DNA from: Solenopsis invicta
Lineage: Eukaryota > Arthropoda > Insecta > Hymenoptera > Formicidae
NCBI RefSeq assembly: GCF_016802725.1
Contig: NC_052671.1
Span: forward strand, 1,241,001 to 1,305,000
Length of the DNA: 64,000 nucleotides
Reading direction: 5' to 3'
Shown here piece by piece: positions 1 to 13,634 of the stretch; the first letter of the stretch is position 1, and each line of letters opens with the position of its first letter. Below the pieces are notes generated by a model. That model was not told where the DNA came from, made no database searches, and saw only the letters and a program-made list of their open reading frames with translations. Position numbers and translations under genes: made by a program.

Positions 1-1393
1 CTCTCTATAGTATTGGACAAAATAAAGCAGATTCAACTGAAATACTATAGTTTGCATAAAGATGATCCATTCTATTTATATTTAATAATGTTTACAAGAC
101 TATATTCTAATGATTTTTATGTTCTAACTAGTGTGTGCAATATTTGTAAGGTAGAAGTTTTTTTATTATTTGAGATATGCTGTGAAAATTTATTTATTTT
201 TTATATAAACATTTTCTATACAAGCATCTCTGTCTAATATATTTGAAATAAGTATTTTGGAATAAAACAAGTTATATCAAATAATAATTTAAAAAAATAA
301 TATCATCATTAAAAATATTAAGTAGTTTTTGTATAGCAAAATATCATATTTGATAAATTGAGTCTCTTTTATATTCTTTTTTATTTTACAATATTTTTAC
401 AATATTATTAAGTTTAGCAAATAAAATTTTGCACTTGCTTAAATTTATATCATAATAAAAGAAAGAAATTTTTATATTTTCTTTTCACAGTATTGTTCTG
501 AAAAAACTTTTGAACTTTAGGTATACTGGATTGCATTGTGCGTTTTTCAATGTGAGTTAGGTTTATGATGCAATTCGAAAATATAAGAATGTTTCATGCT
601 GAGAGTCGGAGAAAGACTGTACCATGAATGCATAATATGGTAGAGAACATATACCTGGATATTTATTAATGTTAACGGTCATATTAATGGTAAAACTAAT
701 GGTAATGATAATAATGAAAACTAGTGATAGTGTTAATATAGTAATATTAACAAAATTAACACTATAAAATTACTTTTAATATTTATGCTAAATTGAACTT
801 CGAAAATTTATTATTGCAATTGCAAATTTATTATTAAATATAAAATTAAAAATTTTTTCTGTTTAAAAGAGTTATAAATCTCCGCTGTATTGTATATTAC
901 ATTAAAAAAAATTTTTTTATATATTAATTAAACTTGATACCTTTATGTAAGAGAAAAAGAATTATTTTTAATGCTAAAATTATGTTTGCCTAAAAAAGCA
1001 AAGATAAAAGATTATGAAACATTCTATTTATTTATAATAATTTTCATATTACTTTATTATTTATAATATAAGTTATAACTTTAAATTTATATAATTTAGA
1101 CATACGTGCATTTAAAAAATATCTAAAGATTATAACATTATAAACTCTAATAAATGTGTTAATAAAAATGATGTTTAATTAACATTGTTACTATTTCCAG
1201 ATTTGATATACATAATTAAACAATTGTATGCATAAATTTATAATATAATTACATGTATATACAAAAGTTATTAGTTATATCTATTAAATTAAATTATACA
1301 GTTTTAAAGAATTACATTATTTATACACAGATAAACAAATGTCGTTTAACATTTTTTAATATTATTTTCTTTTTAACACGTATTAATATTGTA

Positions 1394-1434
<41 letters not shown>

Positions 1435-2269
1435 AGGAGAAAGAAATTTTATAACTTTTATAAGTTTCTGAACACAATTTTTGGTACACATTGATCTTTT
1501 TGAAGTCACGTTCTTTGAAAAAGTTTAGTTAAAATAGAAATTTCAATAACTTAACTTTGTTTTCTTCTGTGAAAAAAATTATTGCTGCAAAAAATAAAAA
1601 TATTTCTTAAAATTTTCTTTATTCTTTTTTACATATTATTGTTATATTAGATGTATGTCATTTTCAATTAAAGAAAATGTAAATCGCTTTAGAAGAGCTC
1701 GATTAATGATATAGTAGTATTATCTGAAGATAACTATTTTAATAAAATTAAAATCTGCAATTTATACTTTAGTTACTGATTGCAGATATTGCAGAAAAGC
1801 TTATATTTTCGAGACAACATAAATATCTATCTAAAATTGAGTATCATCGGAAAACATCTTTTAGACTATTTTCAGAAATGTTTTTAAGGCAACTTTTAAT
1901 TCGATTTTAGATATTGTGTTATTGTAATTTGTTTTATGGTAAAACTTTAAATGAGTCTCTAATACATATGTTAGAGAAAAGAGCATTTCTCTTATGATAC
2001 GTTACCAACATAAAATTCATTTTATGCTTGTTTATTGATAATAATTTCTTAGGTCATATAAATAAATATTATATACATTAAATTTTATTGGTACATTACA
2101 TTAAATGTTAATAAATAAAATTGATTACATCAATTAAAGCAAATTATTTTACGCCGATATAATAGAATGCTATCAGACTCATTGATTGGACATCGGTAAC
2201 ACTGTTTTATCAGAATCAAATGCAAATTACAAAGGAAGCGCTCTCGCGTAATTAAAATTATTAAAATTC
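1..2269. other. AT-rich noncoding spacer
   Basis: Very AT-rich DNA downstream of Scr. Short open frames only, and no recognisable gene. It contains the TA microsatellite at 1399-1429. Confidence 0.7.
1399..1429. repeat. (TA)n microsatellite
   Basis: A perfect TA run of 31 nt in AT-rich spacer. Confidence 0.95.
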
Positions 2270-2690
2270 ATCCACCAGCAGACGCGAACGACAACACATC
2301 GCTTCTTCAGTTTATTGGAGTGAGCTATAGAGTCTGGATAAGCTAGTGTAACCCAAAAGAGAGTTTTAGGGTCCTCGATTTTTTTTATATAGTCAGTGAA
2401 GAATCAAATCTCCACGGTCACTCAGACCGGCCTTACGCGGGGCAAGAAGAAAAAAAGTAGAGAGAAAAGGAGAACCAACCATCTCGTTTTCTACGGGCAG
2501 CTAAGCCCGTAAAGGAAGGAAAAACCGGAAGAAACTCCGACCGAAGTTCTCACGGAACTCGAGTCCTTAAGGCAGCGAATATCGCCCGGCACCCTGTGGG
2601 TACCACCAAAACTTTTTTCACATCCCGTTCCTGAGCGGTCAATCAGATTAATGGGATGTCCGAATCTTTTCCTTTCCTGCTTCAAAAATC
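2270..2690. other. Isolated GC-rich island of unknown origin
   Basis: About 420 nt of markedly higher GC within AT-rich spacer. It contains a hairpin with a 7 bp stem (TACGGGC at 2492-2498 and GCCCGTA at 2505-2511) and a short minus-strand open frame (2491-2685) with no recognised domain. The sharp boundaries suggest an inserted sequence or a conserved noncoding element. It is not a recognisable tRNA or rRNA. Confidence 0.4.
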
Positions 2691-5095
2691 TATGTTACAA
2701 CTTTAAATTACATTACGCAAATACAAATAATTAAATATACTGATGTACACGACTTCTTTGAGTTAAAGCATGTTGTTACTCTTATGTTTTAATATATTTC
2801 AAAACTATCACATCACAACAAAAATTATTATATTTATTAACAGAAATTCTTAGCAAAATATATAAATTCAAAACAAAAAATAAAAAAATTTACTTGAATT
2901 AATTTTTAAGTACATTGATGCTGAAAAAAGAATATTATTTTAAAATAAAAACAATTATTTATAATTTTGCAGTTGAGAAATAATAATTTATAAGAATAAT
3001 GTATCCCAAACGTATGTTTAAAATCGGATCATAAAATGATCTGTATATGCTCTCTAAATATGTATTTAAATATTATTTGCATTTTATTAGCAAAGAATAA
3101 AATAATGTTAATTATTTTAAATGTGATACGTATGTGAAACAAGTTTTATAAAAAATATTAATAGATAAATAAATTAAATATATAAACTAAACAGTGAACG
3201 ATATAAATTAAATATACTTATGTGTCAACTTTTAAATATATTTAAGCTTACTTTTCATGATCTATAATTTGTAATCTATAGTAAATAAACAGAATTCTAT
3301 TTAATTTATAATTTTATCTGTCAAATTATAAATATATAATAATTATAGATAAGAAAAAATTATTGTGTTATGCAAATCATAATTTGATTTAAAATTATGT
3401 ATAGAAGATTTGATTGTTTCTTTCTTTAATATAGTTTGGTTATTAAAAAATAACGCGTCTCGAATTCTGTCGCAAAACAGTTTTTAAACAGAGAGATAGG
3501 AATAAATAAAATATATAATTATACATATAACATATACATATGTTTTATTTTTAAATGCATAAAATTGTTGTTCTACGCCAATGCTGCAACTGCAGGTAGT
3601 AGGTCGCATGTGGCAAACTCCACCCTATGAGTGGTAGGCTTAACCAACAAAGGACCACCTCTCGTCACCATCATCTCCCACTTCTTTTCGACACAATTTG
3701 ATTCATGATGGCTGCGTTCAGTTCATATTGCCATCTTCCAGACATTCGGTGAACTATTATGAGATTTGTGAACCGGTATTAAAAGTGGTACCTTTAAGAG
3801 TTTGTTACCGACTATGTGTTAGAAGAGTTTCAAAGATAACTTGTTCAGCCTTTTGTGGTAGATGGCACAATTTCTGATTTCTAGAAACAGAAACGAATCG
3901 TGACGATCTAGTCAAACTTTTTAAAATTGATTAAAGTTGGTATTAGTTATAGCAATGCACAGATAATATGCATAATAAAAAGAAGCTATAGTAATTTTTT
4001 TCTGCACACACAATCTACAAGTGTAAAGTGATCTATTATATTAGAAATAATAAATAAAAAATTTTTTTATTACTACATCCCAATTTTCCGGCGTCTCAGA
4101 CGTCTGGTTTGTGTATATCTACGATAGATCTTATTATAATAATTCCTCTCGACCTACTGCGTGCAGACGTCACATCGCATTTGCGGGTGCTATGGCGCAC
4201 AACCTCGCTGTCTGTCTTACCTAACCGTTGAACTCCCATGGGTCTAGTATTCTGAAATATGTAACTGATATTGGTCAAAGAAAGACGGTTCTTTCTTTAT
4301 GGGAAGTGACATCGGCTGAATGCACAACGTGAAGATATCTATATACAAAATGCCTAAAAAGCGGATTTATGTGAGAAAGAAAAGTATTGGTGTGTCTGAA
4401 TTTTATATAAAAGTTTATATATGTAGGTGCCTCGCTTTATGTTTTAAACCCTCAGTATAACGAGTATAAATTGTATAAAAATGTATTACAGAAATCATTT
4501 AAAACTTAATGTAAAATTTATAATTACAATAATTACGATCAATGAAGGTAATTGCGTGGTAATCTTATAGTGATAGTTTATTAAGCATTCATATGAGAAA
4601 GAAAGTTCATATTGATACGTTGATAGCTTGTGAATCAATATAGCGAGTTTCTCAGAAAAATAATGATGGAATAGACGGAGTTGTTTGCGGGTAGAACTTC
4701 CCCGTGCTACTCCTCAGCTTGGAAGCTGCTACCAAATCTCAGCCCGTCACTACCCGTGTGATTGATATCTGCCTTCCCCTTTTCTTCATCTGTACAATTC
4801 GCATCACGAAGAGAGAAAACTATTTCGTTCGCGCTTTTTTCGCGATCAAATTTCCACTCCGCTCAATAATAAAATATTCAGTTACTTTTATTAAAAATGA
4901 TGCATTTCAGTTTAATATAATTAATAATATGAGCATGTATTCTCTAGAATAAAAACTAGAGCGTTATAGCTAAGTTTATGTGAAAATAAGTTAATAAACT
5001 AATAATGCTTATAAATACATTAGATGACGTAAGAAAACCATTAGACGCGGACGTTTTATGCTGTTTCGTGAAACAACATAAAATCGCGAAAACTA
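2691..5095. other. Noncoding spacer
   Basis: Mostly AT-rich, with slightly GC-richer segments at about 3570-3850 and 4080-4330. No gene or repeat of note was recognised. Confidence 0.6.
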
Positions 5096-5840
5096 GAACG
5101 CCTCAACCCCCAGTAACAGTTTCAGGTAGGGCAAGCAGCAACGTCGGCGGCTTAGGTGAGTAGGCGATGGAGTACCAGCCGCCGAGTTCTGCGGCCGTCA
5201 CGTCGGAGTGACGAGTGCCTTCCCCTCCAACCTACCAAACCCATCCACCCGTCGGCCGCCCAACGTCACCCAATACCACCGCCGCCAGCCACATACCCTC
5301 AGAGGGCTCCAGGTTCTCCGGAACCGCGGAGCACCCCCTTTCACTCTTTACTTCTCTTCGGCCTCTCTTCCTTCAACTACGGCCGACTAGTAGTCGAGGA
5401 ATTCGAGTTGCTATAAATCTCCCTTGACGGGCGCGATGCCAACATGGCGAGGAAGGGGCCGGGACATGGGTTGCGGGGAACTGCGAGAAGGAAGAAGGGA
5501 GGTGGCGTAGATAGGCGGCAGGATGGGGATGCTAGAAAGGAGGGAAACGCGCTTCGCCATACCAGGAATTGTAATAGTTTTGCTAGAGGGGTTAACGCGG
5601 TGTGCGAGAGCGCCCCCGCGAGAATAGAAAGAACCCGAAGATCGGACGATGTGACTCTGTCTTGGTCCGTGCCATTCCGGACCGAGGGATACTTCTGCTT
5701 TTGTTAAGGTCTGTCACTCAAGATTCGCGTTATGCGGGGACGCGAACGAACCCTTCCGCCGCGGTTGTGGCGGCTTTGAAAATTGTGGAAGCAATTCTCG
5801 CCACTGGTCGCGACAGTTTCTCAAAGAAAAGAAAACTATG
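5096..5840. other. GC-rich noncoding block
   Basis: A GC- and CpG-rich block with several overlapping short frames on the plus strand (5156-5841) rich in Pro, Arg and Ser, consistent with composition rather than coding. No domain, start context or splice structure supports a gene. A regulatory element or unannotated noncoding exon is possible. Confidence 0.45.
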
Positions 5841-7900
5841 AAAATGTTCATTAAATTGTATCGAATTAAAATTAATGTTTTTTTGGATAAAAGTAATCAG
5901 TTGCTAAGCACTAGCCAATTATTGTAAATATATAATAATATAAAAATTGAGATCTAGGAAACTTATGTAGTTAATTTTGTTTAATTCATGTCAAGCGATA
6001 AAATTTTAATACTTATGCTATTTAAAGAGGATATCATTAATGACTTAATAAAATTACTTTTTCTAAAATGAGTTTTTAATCTTGAAGCAATAAAAGAAAT
6101 AAGACACAAACAAATTACGATAAGAGAAACTGGAAGTAGACATTCTTAAGAAGCAACAAAAAGATTTAAAACTTTTCAGGTGTCGACTGCATCGTCGTCG
6201 CACGTGAACTATGAACTCGTCGGTGAGTTCATCAAGTAAGTTGGATTGAGGCAAGTCTTGTTTTCTTTGCCGCGATTTAGGAGCGCGATAAGACGCTCAT
6301 GATTCGACTAGCGTTCTATATCTATCTCCTAATGATCCGTCGCGAATGGCGAGCACCTTTAATTTACCGATGTTACATCGATAAAGATGCTATCAGCTAC
6401 GTACACTAAGTAATGCTATATAAATTTAAGTTTCTTTTGATCTTTCTTGTTTTTCATGTGTTTTAAATTGTATCAAGTAAAGATTATTTTTAATATGCAA
6501 CGCAGCACATACTTTTACAGTCTTCTATATAAACATAAATAATTAAAAGAATTATAGCTTTGAAAATTTTCAAATTAGAATTTGCAACGTGTGCTATTTA
6601 TTGGGAATTCTAACAGTGAAGCTTTCCATAACTCTTTCAAGTGATTAATGATTAAAAGAAATCCTTTTTTAAAGTTTGACATGGCCTTGTCAATATTCAA
6701 GGTCTAGTATTGCGAAAAAGAAAATGCTTCCGTATTATTATAAGTTTTTCTGTGACATGTCAGGGTCAACAGTCTTAGATACATCATGTGGAAAAATTTC
6801 GACTGTAATAAATCTTATTTGAAACTTGAAAACCCTTCCTTGTTGAAAAATATGTATTGCAGCTATAACTGTATCGATGTATATAGTAAGTCATTAAAAC
6901 AGCTATATTTGTTGCCGACTCTATCTAAATTGCACTATTCCTATTACAAATTTTAATATCTTTTAATATCTTATAAATAATTTGTAACAGCTAATTTGTA
7001 ACTATTAAAACATATGTAGCATTTATAATTAAAGACATGTTAGAAAGTTAACGATGATTTGTAAAATATAACAGCAAATTGAATTTACAATGGTACTATT
7101 ATATATGCCGATGAATGAAATGATGCATTTCTCGAAAGCAGTGTCTCGAGACTGCGAGAAACATGCTTGGGGGCATAAATCAATTAAATTATAAATTACT
7201 ATACAGAAGTTGAGCAAAACGACCACCTGTTGAGGATAGGACAAGGAAAGTAGGATGAAGGGATGAAGTGGGGTAGCTATCTCGTAAATTCCGTGCTACT
7301 ACCACGCTGCATCTATGTATAGAAGCGCTTACTTCTTATTTTTGATCTATTTCTATAATCATATATATACGCATATAAAATCAAATTCTGTTTCTAAAAT
7401 ATAATTATTTAATTACTCTGTTACTTCTTTATATTTCAGTAAATATATCTATATTTGAATTTATTTGTCAACATTTTCTCGCAATAGTAATATAAAAAGA
7501 AATAAATTTAATTTTTACAACGTAGGTACAATATTTAATTTATAAATAAGTAGTTTTCTAATCTCACGTTGTTTATAAGCACAATGTTTTACATACTCAT
7601 TAAATTGATCTCAGAATTATATTTTTACCGAATGCAGTTATAAGTTTATTTATAATTTTGCATATAATTTTGCAGTTATTAATCAAAGTAGATCTGTTTT
7701 TATTATATGAAATATTCTTTTTGTCTGATTGTTTTTCTCTTCAAAAATAGTGCTTGATGATTTTAATTGTATCTTAATCACTAGCAATTCATGGCAATCC
7801 ACATCGTTTGCGAGAAAGTTGTTAATATTTCAGCTCTAAAGCGGATTTGGTAGATAAGCGTATAATTGGGAATGCGAAGAAAGTAGTAGGTAGGGACATT
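5841..7900. other. AT-rich noncoding spacer
   Basis: No gene was recognised. Short frames only. Confidence 0.6.
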
Positions 7901-9000
7901 GAGAGCTGCCAGGGATGATTAATTCTTGTCGGAAAGCGCTAGACCCTTTGGAACTCGGTTGTAGCGTCCCCGCCACCCCCGCCCTTTCCCATTCCACACT
8001 GGCCCTCCTCGCTCTTCATACAACCACCTCATTCCTCTCGCGCACTCAACCCTCTGAACCTCTCTTACCACCGGCAGACTTTCTCGTTTCGTTTGTTCTC
8101 CGCCCGTGTCATTCGTTATTACATCGTAGAAACTCGCGGATATTTGGAATTCCAAGTGACGTCTAAAGGGAGCCGGTGCTTTAACCGATAACTCGGTTTC
8201 TTACCTTAAAGGAAACTATGTCCGACGCTGTTTTTGTTAATATTCTTACATAGACACTACTAGCATATTGAAGGATTAATGTTGTGAAAAAATTACGGGA
8301 TATTCACTATCTTAATAATCCTCTTTTATCAATGAAAAACTTTCAATAGCATTCGTGACTCTATCGATACGTCTTGATGTAATCATGAAAAGAGTATTAT
8401 GGAACACATACGACGTAAATGTCATACGAAAATTATATGAATCGTAAGTAATAACCAGGAATCGTATTGTACATATCCATTGCAATGGACATCCTAAAAG
8501 TAGTCTCAGAATCCGATTCATCTCAAATTCGAGCTCATCCGGTGGCCCCATCTTGCAAGGACCAAGAAGCGCACGCGTCCGATATCGGTTGCATTTGCAT
8601 AAGGCTATCGTCTTCCCTTTGTTGCGGACTCGCCTCCCACGTACGTGGCGAGGCTGTCACTCAGAGTTTCAGGACTCTCCTCAGTCTTCTCTCACATCAG
8701 CCGCGGATCAGTACTCCTCTCTATCTCCCTCTGCATTTCTTCCTCCTTTCTCCTTTTTTCTCGATTTCAAACCTCCCCGCAGCAAGCACCTACACCCTGT
8801 CTTCGCTACCTTGCCTGCATTCCTGCATACTATTACACGGAGCTGCGCTTGCACGCATTTTGTTCGTAACGCTTGCATTACTTGTTTCAAATAAAGCCTT
8901 GTCGGATACTATTCCATTATAGACTTTTGAAGTGCAAAATATATCACAAGGTGCCATGACGGGCGTCGAGAGACGAGCTGATCACGACGGGCTACGCAAA
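7901..9000. other. GC-richer noncoding block
   Basis: A pyrimidine-rich plus strand at 7960-8120 and 8610-8850 creates long Ser/Leu/Pro frames (for example 8467-8922), which have no domain and overlap frames in other phases. Judged noncoding. Confidence 0.5.
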
Positions 9001-12000
9001 CAGATATTTGATATTTTAAAAGAGCTATTTTAAATGTTCCCGTACAGAGTATAATAATTAATATAAAGACACAATACACGTCAATAATTATCTTATTTAG
9101 TCATCGAGTTAATAAGACCTAGCAGTCGATTCAACTGAAAAACATAATTTACATAAATTAATACGCTAGTAATAATTCTAATTTTATTTCTATTTTTTTT
9201 AATTTTAATTTTTTGTTTTACATTTCAATATATTTTCAATATATATTTTCGTACTTCAATATATATTTTCGTACTTTTATTTCATGTCTTGATATGTACT
9301 AATGATTAGACATCGGACTTTTTGTGCAAATATACTTATTGCAAATATGCACAAAATATATATTTTTGAAATGTCTTTTTAATAAGATTTTATATTTTGA
9401 CCTTACTTTTAGCTTCCTAAAAAATATACATTTTGCATAAGAATCCAATGTACTTATGATGCTGATAAAATCTTTGAATGTACCATTTTTCTTAACTGGA
9501 CAATCCAAAAATTTGTAATTTGTGAGTTGAAATTCAATAGTCACAATTCAACATTTATCTCTTTTGTCTCATATGCACCGCCATGCCAATATCAGAGAAT
9601 TTACTGGGTGTCAAGATGGGAATCTTGATATCGCAGCACGATAGCCGACCAAAACATTTCGGGCGGTCACGAACGGACAGCGAAGACAAAACGTATAAAA
9701 CGCAAAGGCAGCGGTCTCGAGGCTCGGGGTGTTCCACTAGCGCGATACTCTGCACTCTTCGAATAGCTCTCTTCTTGCCCACGAAGTGCGGAGGTCTCTT
9801 CGGTGGTTCCATCGAACCACCTAACTGAGGACGAAACGTACTTGTAGTGGATACGGGACGGGAATGGTAGCCGCATTAATAAAACATTAAGGTTTTGTAG
9901 ACGATGTATCGATGTAGTGTTTATATTATCTTCTTTGATGTCGACATGTGAATTGGACAGATTTGTTATTCAGACTCCGTACATAAAAGTGCTGAAGTCT
10001 TGCTCTGCTCCGTTTGTGGACAGGGCGGGTATCGACAACTCTCGGACATCGATGGACGGACGAACGAACAGACGGAACGAACGAACGTGAGCGTAGATAG
10101 ATAAACGTGAACGGCCTGTTTCAAGTTTGCGCTCTGGGTCCCTGCCCTGCTTGTCAGCCAGTATACGTACGAGAGAAGAGGGGTCTCTCTCTTTCTCTCT
10201 TATCCATACGCAGATAGCTCACCGCTTACTTAGTATTTATACGTATATTTTGAAAATAATTTCTTCAGTGGTTGAAATGTTTCCTTATTTTCTTAAATTA
10301 GATAACTTGAGAGAGGATACATCATAAAGACGTGAAACAAGTTTTCATGAGAAAGTCAAAATGCATTGTAGCAGAATTGACAACGCAATGCGAGAGATCC
10401 TTCGATGACGAGTCATGACACTTTTATGAACGAAAAGAAAAATTTATCTAAGCAAGAAAGTTATTATTTTTTACAATTTCCTCCGACTCCGTCTTTCGTT
10501 ACTAAACGTTTCCATGTCGAATTACAGTCGACATGATTGCTCGATAAATCCCACACCTTGAACAAGACTTAATTTCACAATAGACGACCTACGCGCACTC
10601 ATTTCTCGGAGCCGCGTGGTATCGACATTCTTCGCGATGTCGTGCTCGGGGCTCCGCGGTCCCCCTCTACTCGCCACACGGTACTGTGGTCCCGAACCTT
10701 GACTCTTCATTAATCACTCCGTGGTATCAATGACTGACTGAGTGACTGACGGCAGGCGAGAGGTATTATATACCTACGGTGTTCGCGCGAAAGCTGATGC
10801 TCGTCGTGGGGATCTTTCTCGTCTCTGATAGACTGACGAGAGAGCCTTGTCTGAAAACTTTCCTATATGCCTTCCCCTTTTCGTTTCACATAGAGCTTAA
10901 TAGCTTATATTGGAGAAAATTGCATTTTCTCGTATAATTTTCTTAATATCAACTCTCAGTGCGAAACAATACACGCATTGATCGAAGTAAAGACAAGATT
11001 GCCTTTAATACGATTGTTTAAATTCGTTGCTGTACGCTGTAATTATGTGCACGAGCAAGGATAGGGAGCGAGTTAATTATCGCGATGTCAAAGTACATTC
11101 AACTCAGGAATTTCAGTCCGTACTTATACTTTCCGATAGAAGAGCAGTCTGATTTAATCGAGAGGTCACGACCTTACGGTAGGCTGGCGCCAGAGCCTCT
11201 CTTTATAGCAGTATTCCGTTACGGACTATAGACCGAAAGTCACGGCTACCTTGCCGCAGAGTCCTCTAACAAAGGTGCACCTACGAAGCCAATCGAATAC
11301 GCGTCGTCATCGTCGGTAGCTTAGACGATTTTAGTCGTTTGAGTCTTGTGACGGATCGTGACTTGCTCTTAGTCTTGTTTCTTCTCTTGTTTTCTTGTTA
11401 CACGACTCCTGTCCGCTTCGGTAGTTTTCGAGGGTGTGACTTTGCTTTATCACACACGATTCTCCGATCACTCCGATGCCGATACGCGCGATTCCTATTG
11501 GTCCTTTGGTCTCCTCTCGGAGACTGAATAAAATGTTAACTGTCCGTGAACAAGCGTGGATGTATATTTATGAACGTGAGTTGTTGATGGTTAAATTTTG
11601 TGATTAGCTCCGCCAATTAATTTTATATATAATTAATGTAATTTGAGGTCAACAGCACTAATTGAAATTTGACTAATAATCCAGTTTTCCGCGGACAATT
11701 TAGTTTAATACGTTTGCTTAATTAAAATAATGAGATGCATTATATTAGTAAAGAATCCGTATCGCGGTTAGATAACCTCGCGTGGTCATCACGCAATTCT
11801 TCAACATAAACGTTATCATGTTTTACGTTTGAGCAATAAAGCGAACGCATTAAAGTATCGTATCAGCAATTATAAACATAATGATTATCGTCGTGCGTCG
11901 ATTAACGTTGCCGGTCCAATTCTTTTTGTTAACGCATACTTGTTAACATACTTAACTAATTTATAAAATAATTGTGTACTCGATAATCTTATACAGGCCT

Positions 12001-12003
12001 CGC

Positions 12004-12006
<3 letters not shown>
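9001..12006. other. Noncoding spacer downstream of Scr
   Basis: Alternating AT-rich and moderate-GC DNA. The segment at 9555-9880 is open on both strands but shows no recognisable product. Nothing else of note except the 9235 tandem repeat. Confidence 0.55.
9235..9274. repeat. 20 nt perfect tandem duplication
   Basis: TTCAATATATATTTTCGTAC occurs twice back to back. Confidence 0.9.

Positions 12007-12073
<67 letters not shown>
12007..12073. repeat. (GA)n microsatellite
   Basis: An uninterrupted 67 nt run of GA followed by GCGAGCGAG, downstream of Scr. It is a potential GAGA-factor binding array, though it may be only a microsatellite. Confidence 0.95.
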
Positions 12074-12081
<8 letters not shown>

Positions 12082-13609
12082 TATTAATTCTTCCGGACTT
12101 ATAGGTGCCAGAAAAGAAATGGACATCGGTGATTTCTGTACGTCATACCATTTAATAATTACAATTTAAATTATATTTAATTATACGGATCTTACACGTA
12201 CGGTGCTCTAGGTTACGTAGATGTAATAAGTAAATATTTTTAGTTAGGCTATTTTACGTATATTACATGGAATGAAATAACATTTGAGTGACGCTACGCG
12301 AACGTAATACTTGAGCTTAATTTAACTTGGAGAGAACGCATTTCTTTGCACCTGACGAATAAATAGTAAATATCTGCAGTTTCCATTCCGTCTCTTACTT
12401 CGTCAAACTGCGGGCACTGGCTACGAACGACTCTGAATCGATTTTCGATAAGCATCGAGATAGCACGGCTACGTATCCCGCAATGGATCTCGTGTAAAAG
12501 AGTAATGCAAATCTTGCATTATTTGTGCACATCATTCATAGGTACGGGACGTGTTGTACGACACGCGGCGTAAACAACAAAAAAATAATAATAACGAAAC
12601 AAATAAAATACAATATTAACACTCGACCAAATCATAAGCAACAGATTTACTCTTAATACAATAATAAAGATAATATCAAGAGTTTCAATAATAATAATGA
12701 TCATAATAATAATATTAATAATAATAATAATATAATAATGCTCACTATGCTTTATTTAAATATCCATATAGCGTACCAGGCGATAACGAAAAAGAATTAC
12801 GTGACGGTGTTATCCTGACGGTAACTCCAGACATTCTTGTTAGTAACAAATAATTGTTTGTACATTCTGAATAACGGATACAAATACAGTTACAAAATTA
12901 ATCCGTTTCAAATTAATTGAATGCAAAATATTGTATAGTCGTGAGTAATTCTTTGTTTAAGATTATAGATAATATAATTTTTTTTTTAATTTATGATTTA
13001 ATGCGACAAAAGAGATGGCTCTTTCGTTAACGCCTCGTACAATGATAACGTCTCGTTCGACATCGCGTTATATATTTAATAATTATGTACAATTCAATAC
13101 TAGCCTAGCTAGAAGGTCTCTTCTTTATTTGTTTTCTCTCGCTTGTACCACTTAGAATCTCGAACAACATACACACATACTAAATTCCCTGTATTCTTCC
13201 GAATTTGCATCGCGTAACGCGCGGTTATGACAATTCAATAAGCATTAGAGCGACTGCATTTCTTCTTCGTCGTATCACAAGATAATCAATTACTCGAATA
13301 CTAGCTAATTAGTTTACACATTTGCGCTCGTTTCCCGGTTAACTAATTGATACCTAATCCTTTTTTTTTTCTTGAATCTTTCTTATTGAGTGAGATGCGG
13401 GGTAATACGTTTCTCTCGTTACATTCAACCATACATTTATGTATATCCTGCGCCGATAAATACGCGTAATCAGGCAGCACGTGCATGTAATTTTGCGTCA
13501 GATATTCAGCGCTACATGCACATACATTGCACCATCCAAGTCAGACATACTCGTAATGCATCCGGGGTCATTTATCCCGTTCGACCGCACAAAACATTTC
13601 CTTTTATTA
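12074..13609. other. Noncoding spacer before the Scr 3' end
   Basis: AT-rich, with the AAT tract at 12687-12739. No gene was recognised; it could include the distal Scr 3' UTR if a far poly(A) site is used. Confidence 0.5.
12687..12739. repeat. (AAT)n-rich tract
   Basis: An imperfect run of AAT/ATA trinucleotides interrupted by GATCA; low-complexity DNA downstream of Scr. Confidence 0.85.
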
Positions 13610-13616
13610 TTATTAT

Positions 13617-13634
13617 TTTTTTATTTATTTATTT
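13617..13634 (-). terminator. Scr: Candidate poly(A) signals for Scr
   Basis: On the minus strand this reads as overlapping AATAAA hexamers, about 1.75 kb past the Scr stop. A nearer alternative is the AATAAATAAAT at 13994-14002, about 1.38 kb past the stop. Such hexamers are common in AT-rich DNA, so which one is used (if either) cannot be decided here. Confidence 0.25.

Noticed and set aside
2491..2511. Hairpin TACGGGC/GCCCGTA as a possible tRNA or terminator
   Set aside because: No cloverleaf, A-box or B-box is present, and intrinsic terminators of this type are bacterial, not insect, signals.
3591..3610. A let-7-like string (TGCAGGTAGTAGGTCGCATG)
   Set aside because: The seed starts CAGGTAG rather than GAGGTAG, and there is no matching star arm within 80 nt; chance similarity.
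6696..6704. TCAAGGTCT, a near FTZ-F1 site downstream of Scr
   Set aside because: The last base breaks the YCAAGGYCR consensus, and the site has no supporting context.
8467..8922. 151-codon open frame on the plus strand
   Set aside because: It overlaps open frames in other phases, is rich in Ser/Leu/Pro because of pyrimidine-rich DNA, and has no recognisable domain or splice structure.
13187..13207. A miR-10-like string: CCCTGTA, then four bases, then TCCGAATTTG
   Set aside because: miR-10 is expected between Dfd and Scr, but the middle is wrong (two extra bases) and no complementary 3p arm follows downstream, so no precursor hairpin can form. No other mir-10 candidate was seen by eye.
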